From Salinirussus salinus (GTDB lineage: Archaea > Halobacteriota > Halobacteria > Halobacteriales > Haloarculaceae): a stretch of 64,000 nt of DNA. A program made the translations under genes and the position numbers. Each line of letters starts with the position of its first letter. The first letter of the stretch is position 1. Of this stretch, positions 1-8,137 are shown in pieces. Where the stretch lies: assembly GCF_009831455.1 (NCBI RefSeq), contig NZ_WOWO01000001.1, positions 558,001-622,000 of the forward strand, read 5' to 3'. The notes under the pieces were generated by a model. It worked only from the letters and a program-made list of their open reading frames with translations, made no database searches and was not told the origin of the DNA.

Positions 1-11
1 GAGGTGCCGGC

Positions 12-440
12 ATGGACCACACCCAGACCGTCAGCGCCCGCGGCCACGAGCACGTCAAGGCAACCCACGGGAGCACGTTCGAGGTGACGACCGACGACTA
101 CCTCACCCCGGCCGGTGACTGCATCCTCGCGGTCGGGGCCGACCGCGCGCCCGCCGACTTCGACGACGCCTTCGTCGCCGCCTGCCGCGACCCCGACGCG
201 ACGGTCACGGCCACCATCGAGGCGGGCGGGCACCGTGACCGGGTCGTCGGGCGCGGTCACCCCGACCTGAGCTTCGACAGCGACCGCTCGGCGGTGTGTC
301 GCACCAGCGACTACGTCGACGACCGGACGGTGATGGTCGGGGCCGGACGTGCCGCCGCCGGCCTGGACCGGGAGCTCGTCGCCGCGCTGGCCGACGGCGC
401 GTCGTGTACGTTCGCGCTTTCGGTGTCGGTTGCAGTGTAG
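12..440 (+). CDS. DUF371 family protein
   Basis: This 142-residue protein matches the archaeal DUF371 family. It has the family's opening Gly-His block (GHEHVKATH, residues 12-20) and then a Thr-rich LTPAGDCILAVGADRA block near residues 31-46. The length is normal for a single-domain member. A GAGGTG ribosome-binding site at positions 1-6 lies five bases before the ATG and fixes the start. There is no signal peptide or membrane segment, so it should be cytoplasmic. The family has no established biochemical function and none is proposed here. The next gene has its own promoter, so the two are probably not co-transcribed. Confidence 0.8.
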   Translation: MDHTQTVSARGHEHVKATHGSTFEVTTDDYLTPAGDCILAVGADRAPADFDDAFVAACRDPDATVTATIEAGGHRDRVVGRGHPDLSFDSDRSAVCRTSDYVDDRTVMVGAGRAAAGLDRELVAALADGASCTFALSVSVAV

Positions 441-470
441 TGTCCGGTTTGAAGCCGGGCGCAGAACGCT

Positions 471-478
471 CAAATATC
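471..478 (+). promoter_or_regulatory. TATA-like box of the squalene/phytoene synthase gene
   Basis: CAAATATC lies 20-27 bp before the GTG codon at 498. That spacing would start the transcript at or within a few bases of the GTG, giving a leaderless mRNA as is common in haloarchaea. No ribosome-binding site precedes the GTG, which agrees. Confidence 0.5.
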
Positions 479-497
479 TCGGACCCTTCCCTACCGT

Positions 498-1595
498 GTG
501 TCCCGTTTTCACGAGGACGGTCGGTCGGTCGACCCGGCGAACGGGCGCCGAACGGACGGCGCCGCGGCCGGCGGAGCGGAGGCCGTCGAGTGGTGTTACG
601 ACGCCGTCGGTACGGTCTCGCGCACCTTCGCGCTCACCGTCGAGGAACTCGAGGAGCCGATGGCCCGCGAGGTGTGTGTCGGCTACCTCGTCTGTCGCGT
701 CGCCGACACCGTTGAGGACGACCCGCGGGTCCCGCCCGCCGAGAAGGCGGCCCTCCTGCGGACCTACGACCGCGTGCTCGCCCCCGACAGCGACACCGAC
801 GGCGCCGACTTTCGCCGCCGCGTCGACCCGTGGCTCCCGCCCGACCCCGGACCGGACTGGACAGTCGTCGCGGACGCGCCGCGCGTCCTGACGGCACTGG
901 ACGGGCTCGGCCCGGCCGCCCGCGAGCGCATCGTCCCGCCCGTCCGGGAGATGGTGGACGGGATGGCGACCTTCGTCGAGCGGTACGCCGACGAGCCGGG
1001 ACTGCGGGTCCAGACCGCGGCGGAGCTCGAGGAGTACTGCCAGTACGCCGCCGGGACCGTCGGGACGCTCGTCACCTCGCTGGTCGCCGCCGAGGCCGAC
1101 GCCCCGACCACCGAGCGCCTGCGCGAGACGGCTCGCTCCTTCGGCCTCCTGCTCCAGCTGGTCAACGTCGCCAAGGACGCCGGCGGGGACTACACCGAGG
1201 AGGGGAACGTCTACCTGCCGGCGGTCTGGCTCGAGGAGGCCGGCGTCACCCCCGCGGACCTGGGCGACCCGGCTGCGGCCGACCGGGTCGCACCCGTCAT
1301 CGAGCGCGCGACCGCCCACGCGGAGACGTACCTCGACGACGCCCAGGCCTGGCTGGAGGCGATGCCCGAAGACCGCGGGAACCGCCTCTCCGCGTGGGCG
1401 ACCCCCTACCTGCTGGCTGTCGGTACCATCCGGGAGCTCGCTCGCCGGCCGGCCGACGCTGTCCGGGAGGGTGACGTGAAAGTCGGGCGGGCGGAGGTCG
1501 CCGCGGTGGTCTCCGCCTTCGAGCGGGGTGCGACGGCCGCCGACCTCGGCGACCTGCGTGCCCGGGTCCGGGAGCGTCCCCTCCAGGAGTACTGA
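498..1595 (+). CDS. squalene/phytoene synthase family protein (head-to-head prenyl synthase)
   Basis: Proteins of this family condense two prenyl diphosphates head-to-head, giving squalene from farnesyl-PP or phytoene from geranylgeranyl-PP. Visible signatures are SRTFAL (residues 41-46), the first Asp-rich motif with its YLVCRVADTVEDD context (about 63-75), and a second metal-binding region NVAKDAGGDYTEEGNVYLP (about 219-237). The YLVxRxxDTxEDD form resembles squalene synthases more than CrtB, so squalene is the more likely product; this is inference. The length of 365 residues is normal, with an extra acidic N-terminus of about 25 residues. GTG is the start, placed by the upstream TATA box. 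There is no neighbouring carotenoid gene to help choose. Confidence 0.85.
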   Translation: MSRFHEDGRSVDPANGRRTDGAAAGGAEAVEWCYDAVGTVSRTFALTVEELEEPMAREVCVGYLVCRVADTVEDDPRVPPAEKAALLRTYDRVLAPDSDTDGADFRRRVDPWLPPDPGPDWTVVADAPRVLTALDGLGPAARERIVPPVREMVDGMATFVERYADEPGLRVQTAAELEEYCQYAAGTVGTLVTSLVAAEADAPTTERLRETARSFGLLLQLVNVAKDAGGDYTEEGNVYLPAVWLEEAGVTPADLGDPAAADRVAPVIERATAHAETYLDDAQAWLEAMPEDRGNRLSAWATPYLLAVGTIRELARRPADAVREGDVKVGRAEVAAVVSAFERGATAADLGDLRARVRERPLQEY

Positions 1596-1633
1596 CCTAT
1601 ACGCTTTTGCTCCTGCCCGGTCTAGCGGCGGGC

Positions 1634-1831
1634 ATGACTGTTCTCTCCTTCGACGAGCACGGCGTCGACGTGGTCTACGAGGGCACGGAATTCCGCCTGG
1701 AGAAGAAACTGGTCGAGGACGCCATCGGCAAGTCCTACCCCGACGTGACCGACCACGAGGTTCTGCAGATCGTCGAACCCGACCCCGCGCTCTCGGGCGA
1801 ACCACAGCGGGTCGCCGACATCCTCGCCTGA
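1634..1831 (+). CDS. small DUF5800-type haloarchaeal protein
   Basis: This acidic 65-residue protein contains FDEHGVDVVYEGTEFRLEKKL near its N-terminus and a conserved-looking YPDVTDHEVLQIVE stretch. I recognise it as the haloarchaeal small family DUF5800; its function is unknown. The ATG at 1634 is preferred over an in-frame TTG/GTG upstream because the family starts at MTxLSFD and because an A/T-rich box (CCTATAC, about 1597-1603) lies about 30 bp upstream. No membrane or export signal is seen. It lies downstream of the prenyl synthase in the same direction, with only 38 bp between, but has its own likely promoter. Confidence 0.7.
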   Translation: MTVLSFDEHGVDVVYEGTEFRLEKKLVEDAIGKSYPDVTDHEVLQIVEPDPALSGEPQRVADILA

Positions 1832-2085
1832 CCTGCCCCTCGCCGACACTCCGAGCGCTCCCGCACCGCCGGATTCCACCCCCAGCTACAGGCCCCTGTC
1901 TCCCAGCCGTACACCGCTATCCGCTATATCGAATGCCGGGCCCGTCGACGGACACCGGGACGAACGGTACTGGCGAGTCGGGGACTGCACGCGGGTACGA
2001 CACGCTGGCCACGGGGCGGGGTCGGGCCGGCGACTCGTGGCCGGCCGACCGACGCTGTCGAGATGCTGTAGGGACCTGACCGCCG

Positions 2086-2595
2086 CTACGCCGGGCCCCC
2101 GTCCTCGTTCTCCTGGCCGTCGGCTCCCTCCTCCTGGTCGAGAAAGCCGTGGTAGGGACAGACGTACTCGTCGCGGATGAGCTGTTCGTCGACGATATCC
2201 AGCCCGAGCGCGTCCAGGTCCTGGCTGATCCGGTTGAGGTCGTCGTGGTCTCTCCCGATGGCGTTGACGTAGACGTTGCGCTCGCCGGTCATGATCTCGC
2301 GGACGGCCGTGACGCCGCGGATCTCCCGTGCCCGGTCCGCGAGCGTGTCGCGCTCCGGGATGGGGGCCGTACAGATGATCTTCGTGTACAGCGGGTAGCC
2401 CGCCAGGTCGTAGTCGATGTCGATGTGGTAGCCGCGGACGATACCGCTTTCCTCCAGCTTGTTGAGCCGGGTCCGGACGGTGCTCGGCGAGAGGTCGAGC
2501 TTCTCCGCGATGTCGCTGGAGGAGGTCCCCCGGGCGTCCTGCTGGAGGTAGTAGAGGATGTGCCGGTCGATCGAATCGAGCTCGCCGTCTTTCAT
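2086..2595 (-). CDS. Lrp/AsnC family transcriptional regulator
   Basis: This is a full-length archaeal Lrp/AsnC regulator of 169 residues. An N-terminal winged helix-turn-helix (about residues 8-58, including SDIAEKLDLSPSTVRTRLNKLEESG) precedes an alpha/beta RAM (ligand-binding) domain at about 65-140. An acidic tail of about 20 residues follows. Such proteins form dimers or octamers that bind amino acids. It is divergent from the TrkA-N/amino-acid permease pair, with palindromic sequences in the gap, which suggests that it controls that transporter; this is inferred from position only. Confidence 0.9.
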   Translation of the reverse strand: MKDGELDSIDRHILYYLQQDARGTSSSDIAEKLDLSPSTVRTRLNKLEESGIVRGYHIDIDYDLAGYPLYTKIICTAPIPERDTLADRAREIRGVTAVREIMTGERNVYVNAIGRDHDDLNRISQDLDALGLDIVDEQLIRDEYVCPYHGFLDQEEGADGQENEDGGPA

Positions 2596-2792
2596 CCGTT
2601 GCTCCCCCGAACACTGTGGACCGACATCAGTCTTGTTCCGCCGGCATCGCCGGGAACCGACGGTGGCAACCCGACGGGATGACTGCCCCCGCGGCCGGCC
2701 AGACTGTGGTCGGGACCGGTGCCTGCCCTGGACGTGACGACCCGACGGAGCTACTGCTGCTATGACGGAACAGGATATATAGAGACAATATT

Positions 2793-2820
2793 TGACGATA
2801 CGTCACTAGAATCCGCTAGT
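2793..2820 (+). promoter_or_regulatory. double inverted repeat upstream of the TrkA-N/permease operon
   Basis: Two dyads abut here: TGACG-ATA-CGTCA at 2793-2805, and ACTAG-AATCCG-CTAGT at 2805-2820. They lie directly upstream of a TATA-like TTTAAG box (2820-2825). Further TGACG/CGTCA half sites occur at 2762-2766 and 2832-2835. This is the expected place for an operator of the divergent Lrp regulator. The dyads are seen in the sequence; their role is inferred. Confidence 0.45.
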
Positions 2821-2862
2821 TTAAGTCCTTCCGTCATCTAGCGGCCAGTGTACGACGCCAGA

Positions 2863-2927
2863 GGACACGCGGCCGGCACGGACCCACACACGGCAACCGG
2901 CGGACGCGCGGCCGGCACGGACCCACA
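2863..2927 (+). repeat. 26-bp tandem direct repeat with 39-bp period
   Basis: Two copies of a 26-bp unit (GGACRCGCGGCCGGCACGGA followed by CCCACA), at 2863-2888 and 2902-2927, differ at one base. The period of 39 bp is 13 codons. If translation starts at the GTG at 2848, the repeats encode GHAAGTDPH and GRAAGTDPQ at the N-terminus. If it starts at the ATG at 2932, the repeats are leader DNA. Confidence 0.7.
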
Positions 2928-2931
2928 GCCA

Positions 2932-3354
2932 ATGAACGATGACACACCCACGGCGGACGACCCACCCGACGGAGCGCACGGGAGCGCCCGCTACGTCCTG
3001 GGCGGTGGCCCGCTCGGGACGGCCGTCGCCCGACGCCTGCGGGCGGCCGGTCGGGAGGTCCCGGTCGTCGACGTCTCGGCCGACGCGGACGGCGCGTCCG
3101 GGTTCCAGGGGAGCCCGGTGGACGCCCGGCTGCTGGACGAAGCCGGCGTGGCGGACGCATCGACGGTCGTCGTCGCGACCCAGTCCGACCGGCGAAACCT
3201 CCTCATCGCACAGCTCGTCAGCGCTCGCTTCGACGTCCCCGACGTCGTCGTCCTGGTGAACGCCCCCGACAGACTCGACGCCTTCGCCGACGCCGGGCAC
3301 GACCCGGTCTGTGCGACGTCCGTCCTGTCCGACGCACTCGCAACCAGCGTATGA
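2932..3354 (+). CDS. short TrkA-N (NAD-binding) protein
   Basis: This protein of about 140 residues carries one Rossmann fold of the TrkA-N/RCK type. The glycine loop is YVLGGGPLGTAVARRL (residues about 21-36), and a TQSDRRNLLIAQL stretch near the middle is typical of TrkA-N helices. No TrkA-C domain follows. Its stop overlaps the permease start (ATGA, 3351-3354), so the two are translationally coupled and it is probably a nucleotide-sensing partner of the permease. The ATG at 2932 starts a normal-length domain. An in-frame GTG at 2848 fits a leaderless start 23 bp after TTTAAG and would add 28 repeat-derived residues. Confidence 0.75.
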   Translation: MNDDTPTADDPPDGAHGSARYVLGGGPLGTAVARRLRAAGREVPVVDVSADADGASGFQGSPVDARLLDEAGVADASTVVVATQSDRRNLLIAQLVSARFDVPDVVVLVNAPDRLDAFADAGHDPVCATSVLSDALATSV

Positions 3355-5528
3355 AGGAACTGGAACGCGACCTGGGCCTGCCTTCCGTCCTCGCGATCAG
3401 CATCGGCGCGATGATCGGCAGCGGCATCTTCATCCTGCCGGCACTCGCACTCGACATCGCCGGTCCCGCCGTGATCGTGGCGTACGCCCTCGCGGGGCTG
3501 CTGGTGGTCCCCGCCGCACTCTCGAAGTCGGAGATGGCCACCGCCATGCCCGAGGCCGGTGGGACCTACATCTACATCGAGCGCGGCATGGGGCCGCTGC
3601 TCGGGACGGTCGCCGGCGTCGGGACGTGGTTCTCGCTGTCGTTCAAGGGAGCGCTCGCGCTCGTGGGCGGCGTCCCGTACCTGCTGTTGTACCTCGACCT
3701 CCCGCTGAAGCCGGTCGCGCTGGCGCTGGCGGCGGTGCTCATCCTGGTGAACGTCGTCGGCGCCAAACAGACCGGGCGGCTCCAGCTGGTCATCGTCGTG
3801 GTCATGCTGGCGGCGCTTGGCTGGTTTGCCGCCGCCAGCGCGCCCGGCGTCCAGTCGGCGAACTACGCGGACTTCTTCGCGGACGGTCTGGGCGGGCTGC
3901 TCGCCGCGACCGGGCTGGTCTTCGTCTCGTACGCCGGCGTCACCAAGGTCGCCAGCGTCGCCGAGGAGGTCGAGGACCCGGGCCGGAACATCCCGTTGGG
4001 CATCCTTGGCTCGCTGGCCTTCACGACGCTGCTGTACGTGGCCATCGTGGCGGTGCTGGTCGGGGTGACCGACCCCGGCAGCGTCGCCGGCTCGCTGACG
4101 CCGATGGCGGTCGCCGCCGAGGCGACACTCGGCCAGGCCGGGGTGGTCGCCGTCGTCCTCGCAGCCATCCTCGCGCTCGTCTCGACGGCCAACGCCGGTA
4201 TCCTCTCCTCCTCCCGGTACCCCTTCGCGATGAGCCGGGACGAGCTCGCGCCGCCGTCGCTGTCGACGGTCAGCGAGCGCTTCGGCACCCCGGTCACCTC
4301 GATCACCCTCACCGGGGCGGTCCTGCTCGCGCTCATCGCCTTCGTGGACATCCTCGAGATCGCGAAACTCGCGAGCGCCTTCCAGATCCTGGTGTTCGCG
4401 ATGATCAACCTCGCGGTCGTCGCCTTCCGCGAGGGGAGCGCGGCGTACGAACCGGAGTTCACGTCGCCGCTGTACCCCTGGATGCAGATTTTCGGTGCCG
4501 TCACCGGGGTGCTCCTGCTGACCCAGATGGGGACGGTCGCGCTCGCCGGGGCCGTCGTCATCGCGCTCGGGAGCCTCCTCTGGTATCTCGCCTACGTCCG
4601 GCCGCGGGTCAGCCGGGAGGGAGCGGCGACGGACGCGATCCGGCGCCAGGTGGGCCGGGACGCCCTCACGGACGTCGAAACCACGATGGCCGAGGACACC
4701 CGCGAGGTGCTCGTCGCGCTCACCAAAGGCGGGGACGAGGCCCGCGAGCGCTCGCTGGTCGCGCTGGCCGCGGACCTGGTCCGACCCGACGACGGCCGCG
4801 TCGTCGCGGTCCGGTTCGAGGAGATCCCCGACCAGGTGCCGCTCACCGAGCGCGCGACCGTCCAGTCGGACTCCGACATCTCCTTCGAGACACGGACCGA
4901 GGAGCTCTCCGCGGAGCTCGGCGTCGACATCGAGGCCGACGAGGTCGTCAGCCACGACACGAAACACGCGATCGTCAACTTCGCCGACGACCGCGGCGTG
5001 GACACGGTCGTCGCCGAACACGAACCCCTCCGGCTCCGGTCGCGACTGGTGGGCGACCCGATCGACTGGGTGGTCCGGCACGCGCCGTGTGACGTGCTGC
5101 TGGTAGACAACCTCGGTTACGACCGCCCGGAGCAGGTGGCCCTCTCCGGGCGGAGCGGCCCGTACCCGCCGCTGGCGGTCGACGTCGCAAGCGCCGTCGC
5201 CGGGGCGAACGGCGGGGAGATCTCGCTGTGGTATCCGTCCGACCGCGAGGGAACCGACGAGTACAGACAGACGATCGAGGACTACCAGTCCGAACTCTCG
5301 GAGTTGCTCTCCGTCCCGGTCCGTGCCGAGTCGGTCAGGACCGACGGCGGCCAGCCCTCCCGACCCGACCTGCTGGTCCGCCCCGGTGCCGACGACAGGC
5401 TCCGCGACGCGCTGTTCGACGACCGCCCGACCTTCCCGAGCCCGGGGTGTACGACGGTCACCGCCTACCCCCACGAATCGGGCCGGCCGCCGCTCGCGCG
5501 CCGGCTGCTCGAACGGCTCACGTTCTGA
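3351..5528 (+). CDS. APC-family amino acid permease with C-terminal UspA-like domains
   Basis: This is a 725-residue membrane transporter. Residues about 1-430 form an APC-superfamily permease of about 12 segments, with the substrate-loop signature ISIGAMIGSGIFILPA near residue 16 and the TM2-3 motif PEAGGTYIYIERGMG near 66-80. Residues about 445-590 form a universal-stress-protein-like domain (TREVLVALTKGG ... HAPCDVLLVDN). A second, degenerate Usp-like unit runs to the C-terminus. Haloarchaeal permeases of this architecture are annotated as cationic amino-acid transporters; the substrate is not determined here. ATGA overlap with the TrkA-N gene implies one operon, plausibly controlled by the divergent Lrp. 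Confidence 0.88.
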   Translation: MKELERDLGLPSVLAISIGAMIGSGIFILPALALDIAGPAVIVAYALAGLLVVPAALSKSEMATAMPEAGGTYIYIERGMGPLLGTVAGVGTWFSLSFKGALALVGGVPYLLLYLDLPLKPVALALAAVLILVNVVGAKQTGRLQLVIVVVMLAALGWFAAASAPGVQSANYADFFADGLGGLLAATGLVFVSYAGVTKVASVAEEVEDPGRNIPLGILGSLAFTTLLYVAIVAVLVGVTDPGSVAGSLTPMAVAAEATLGQAGVVAVVLAAILALVSTANAGILSSSRYPFAMSRDELAPPSLSTVSERFGTPVTSITLTGAVLLALIAFVDILEIAKLASAFQILVFAMINLAVVAFREGSAAYEPEFTSPLYPWMQIFGAVTGVLLLTQMGTVALAGAVVIALGSLLWYLAYVRPRVSREGAATDAIRRQVGRDALTDVETTMAEDTREVLVALTKGGDEARERSLVALAADLVRPDDGRVVAVRFEEIPDQVPLTERATVQSDSDISFETRTEELSAELGVDIEADEVVSHDTKHAIVNFADDRGVDTVVAEHEPLRLRSRLVGDPIDWVVRHAPCDVLLVDNLGYDRPEQVALSGRSGPYPPLAVDVASAVAGANGGEISLWYPSDREGTDEYRQTIEDYQSELSELLSVPVRAESVRTDGGQPSRPDLLVRPGADDRLRDALFDDRPTFPSPGCTTVTAYPHESGRPPLARRLLERLTF

Positions 5529-5551
5529 GTCGCGCTGGGCCAGGAGTGTCG

Positions 5552-6490
5552 CTACGCCTCGAACCCGGCCCCGACGTCTCCGCGGGCCACGTCCACGAAC
5601 TCCCCGGGGTGCTCGACGTGGGGGAGCAGGAGGGCGTCGTCGAAGACGACCAGACGGGCCCCGGCCCGCTCGGCGAGCCGTTCCCCCTCTGAGAGGGGGG
5701 TAATGTCGGCGTCCCGGCCCCAGACCAGCGTCGTCTCGGCGTCCAGCTCGGCCAGCGTCTCTCCGAGGTCCGCTTCGGGGTCGAGAAAGCCCGAGATGAA
5801 CGACGCGGGGGCAAAGCGGGCGCCGGGCTGGTGGCCCGTGGCCCACTCGTAGTCGACCACCTCGTCGGTGAGATTGTCCATGTCGTAGTAGCCGTGGTCC
5901 TCGTGGAAGTGGCGCAGCGAGGGCTTGCTGACGATGAGGTTGTAGACTGCCTCGCCCAGCACCGGCGACCGGACCAGCGAGCGCAGCCAGGTCCGCCGGC
6001 CACCCATCGAGGTGTCGGTCGGGCAGACGAGCACGAGCCGTTCGACGTCTGCCTCGCGGGCCGCGGTGGCGACGTAGCTGCCGGTCAGCGAGGAGCCGAC
6101 CACCACGGGTTCGTCGGCCAGGTCCGCGACGGCGTCAGCGACGAAGGTCTCGTACAGCGACGCCGAGTACAGAAGCGGCGGACGGTCCGAGCCGCCGAAG
6201 CCGGGCAGGTCCGGCGCGATGACGTGGTACCCCTCGGCCAGGTCGCCGAAGACGCGGTAAAATTCGTGGCTCGACGCGGCTGCGTTGATCCCGTGAAAGA
6301 GTAGCAGGTCCGGGTCCTCGGGGTCGCCGGCCTCCGTGTAGGCGACGTCGAAGCCGCGCCAGCGGTAGGTCCCGTGCTCGCCCTCCAGGAACGGGTCGAG
6401 CTCCCCGGCGCGGGACGCAAGCAGCCTGTTCGCGGCCGCGGTCGCGCCCGCGGCCCCGACCGCACCGGCGACGAGGTTTCTGAGTTTCAT
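5552..6490 (-). CDS. alpha/beta hydrolase
   Basis: This 312-residue alpha/beta-hydrolase-fold protein has an N-terminal hydrophobic stretch (residues 5-25), possibly a membrane anchor. The oxyanion-hole HG is at about 66-67 (LLLFHGINAAA). The nucleophile elbow is VVVGSSLTGSY with Ser134; it departs from G-x-S-x-G because Thr replaces the last Gly. A candidate acid lies in WGRDADITP and a candidate His in LLLPHVEHPGEF. The likely reaction is hydrolysis of an ester or epoxide; the substrate is unknown. It is monocistronic and convergent with the permease gene. Confidence 0.8.
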   Translation of the reverse strand: MKLRNLVAGAVGAAGATAAANRLLASRAGELDPFLEGEHGTYRWRGFDVAYTEAGDPEDPDLLLFHGINAAASSHEFYRVFGDLAEGYHVIAPDLPGFGGSDRPPLLYSASLYETFVADAVADLADEPVVVGSSLTGSYVATAAREADVERLVLVCPTDTSMGGRRTWLRSLVRSPVLGEAVYNLIVSKPSLRHFHEDHGYYDMDNLTDEVVDYEWATGHQPGARFAPASFISGFLDPEADLGETLAELDAETTLVWGRDADITPLSEGERLAERAGARLVVFDDALLLPHVEHPGEFVDVARGDVGAGFEA

Positions 6491-6549
6491 GCGCGCCCGT
6501 TGGTGCGCGTGGTGTTTATACCAAGCGGCTGCGGGGGGGCGGTCGGGTC

Positions 6550-7641
6550 TCAGTCCTCGGGGGTCGGCTCCCGCTCGGGCCTTGCGGCGTCCCCCCGGTC
6601 GTCCCCCTCGACGCAGTCGGCGATGGGTGCGAGCAGTTCGTCGGCGACGGTGTAGGGGTCGGTCTCGCCCGCGACGATCTCCTCGACGTAGCCGTCGAGG
6701 CCGCCGCGGCGCTCGATCTCGGCGGCGAGCAGGTCGTTGAGGTCCTCGCGAAGCAGCGTCCGGACCTCCTCGGCGTACCGCGTTCTGGTCTGCTCGTCGC
6801 CCTCGCCCGACTCCGCCAGGTGGGTGCGGTGCTCGGACAGGGCCGCCAGCAACTCCTCGACGCCCTCGCCGCGGTTGGCGACGGTCTCGACGATCGGCGG
6901 CGTCCAGCCGTCCTCGTCGTCCTCGCCATCCCCGGGGCCGAGCCCCTCGACGGTCTCGGCGGTCGCGCCGTGGTGGCCGACGTCGCTGGGGACGCCGCCC
7001 TGCTGGTACTCGACCAGCTCCCGGAGCTCCTGAACGGTGCGGTCGGCGCCGTCAAGATCGGCCTTGTTGACCACGAACAGGTCCGCGATCTCGAGGATCC
7101 CGGCCTTGAGCATCTGGACGTCGTCGCCCGACCCCGGCGGGACGAGCACCGCCACGGAGTCGGCGGTCCGGACGATGTCGATCTCGTTTTGGCCGGCGCC
7201 GACGGTCTCGATGATGACCTTGTCCTTGCCGAAGGCGTCGAGCGCGGTGACGGCGTCGGAGGTGGCCGCCGAGAGCCCGCCCAGCGACCCCCGGGCGGAC
7301 ATCGACCGGAAGAACACGTCCATGTCGCCGACGTTCGACCCCATCCGGATCCGGTCGCCGAGCACCGCACCACCCGAGTACGGCGAGGAGGGGTCGATGG
7401 CGATCACGCCGACCGTGAGCCCGCGCTCGCGGTAGGCGGCGGCCATCTTGTCCACGAGGGTGGACTTGCCCGCGCCCGGCGAGCCGGTGATCCCGATGAC
7501 GTCCGCCCGGCCGGCGTGGGCGTGCAGCGCCGAGACGAGCTCCCGGTACCCCTCCGCGCGGTTCTCGATGGTGGTGATAGCCCGCGCGAGCGCGCGATGC
7601 TCGCCGGCGAGGACGCCCTCGACCAGCTCCTCGGTGTTCAT
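6550..7641 (-). CDS. meaB: methylmalonyl-CoA mutase-associated G-protein chaperone MeaB
   Basis: MeaB is a G3E-type GTPase that protects and reloads adenosylcobalamin on methylmalonyl-CoA mutase. The P-loop GSPGAGKS is at residues 53-60. It is followed by the MeaB/ArgK signature DPSSPYSGGAVLGDRIRM (about 83-100) and the guanine-specificity NKAD in FVVNKADLDG. At 363 residues it is slightly long because of an acidic insertion (DGEDDEDGW). Its start overlaps by 4 bp the end of the B12-binding mutase subunit gene upstream, so the pair is an operon. This is the usual partnership in propionyl-CoA metabolism. Confidence 0.95.
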   Translation of the reverse strand: MNTEELVEGVLAGEHRALARAITTIENRAEGYRELVSALHAHAGRADVIGITGSPGAGKSTLVDKMAAAYRERGLTVGVIAIDPSSPYSGGAVLGDRIRMGSNVGDMDVFFRSMSARGSLGGLSAATSDAVTALDAFGKDKVIIETVGAGQNEIDIVRTADSVAVLVPPGSGDDVQMLKAGILEIADLFVVNKADLDGADRTVQELRELVEYQQGGVPSDVGHHGATAETVEGLGPGDGEDDEDGWTPPIVETVANRGEGVEELLAALSEHRTHLAESGEGDEQTRTRYAEEVRTLLREDLNDLLAAEIERRGGLDGYVEEIVAGETDPYTVADELLAPIADCVEGDDRGDAARPEREPTPED

Positions 7642-8051
7642 CGGTCGGGCGCGTGCTCGCGGACGTACTCGACCATCTCGCCCATCGACGCGCCGGGGCC
7701 GAACACCTCGTCGACGCCCTGGGCTTTCAGCTCCGTCTCGTCCTCGTCGGGGATGATCCCGCCGACGATGATCAGTGTGTCCTCGAAGGCACCGTACTCC
7801 TCCAGCCCCTCGACGATCTGGGGGACCAGCGTGTCGTGGGCTCCCGAGAGGATGGAGATGCCGAGAACGTTGACGTCCTCCTGGACTGCGGCCTGGACGA
7901 TCTCCTCGGGCGAGCGGTGCAGCCCGGAGTAGATGACCTCGAAGCCGGCGTCACGGAACGCCCGGGTGATGACGTGAGCCCCGCGGTCGTGTCCGTCCAG
8001 TCCCACCTTCGCCACCAGACAGCGGATCGTCTGTTGCTCCTCGACGCTCAT
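7638..8051 (-). CDS. methylmalonyl-CoA mutase, B12-binding (small) subunit
   Basis: This 137-residue stand-alone cobalamin-binding domain belongs to the mutase that converts methylmalonyl-CoA to succinyl-CoA. The B12 signature is DGHDRG (residues 19-24), with His21 the expected lower axial ligand to cobalt. SILSG and VGGIIP follow at the positions that cradle the nucleotide tail. The large catalytic subunit is not in the window; a split two-gene mutase is usual in archaea. It is the first gene of the operon with meaB. The B12 importer about 8 kb away serves the same cofactor. Confidence 0.93.
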   Translation of the reverse strand: MSVEEQQTIRCLVAKVGLDGHDRGAHVITRAFRDAGFEVIYSGLHRSPEEIVQAAVQEDVNVLGISILSGAHDTLVPQIVEGLEEYGAFEDTLIIVGGIIPDEDETELKAQGVDEVFGPGASMGEMVEYVREHAPDR

Positions 8052-8137
8052 ACCACCCCTTACACGCCGAACCCGCTTTCACGCTTACGGTGAGACGCCG
8101 TCGCATACCTCCCGGCCCGCCGCGCCGCGTCGACGGC

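Noticed and set aside
1832-2085. Possible small gene between DUF5800 and the Lrp gene
   Set aside because: Frames here are short extensions of antisense or alternative frames of neighbours, with no start signal or homology. The 254 bp look like ordinary convergent intergenic DNA.
2991-5846. 951-codon minus-strand open frame opposite the permease
   Set aside because: It is an antisense shadow of the TrkA-N and permease genes, rich in Arg, Gly and Asp with no domain.
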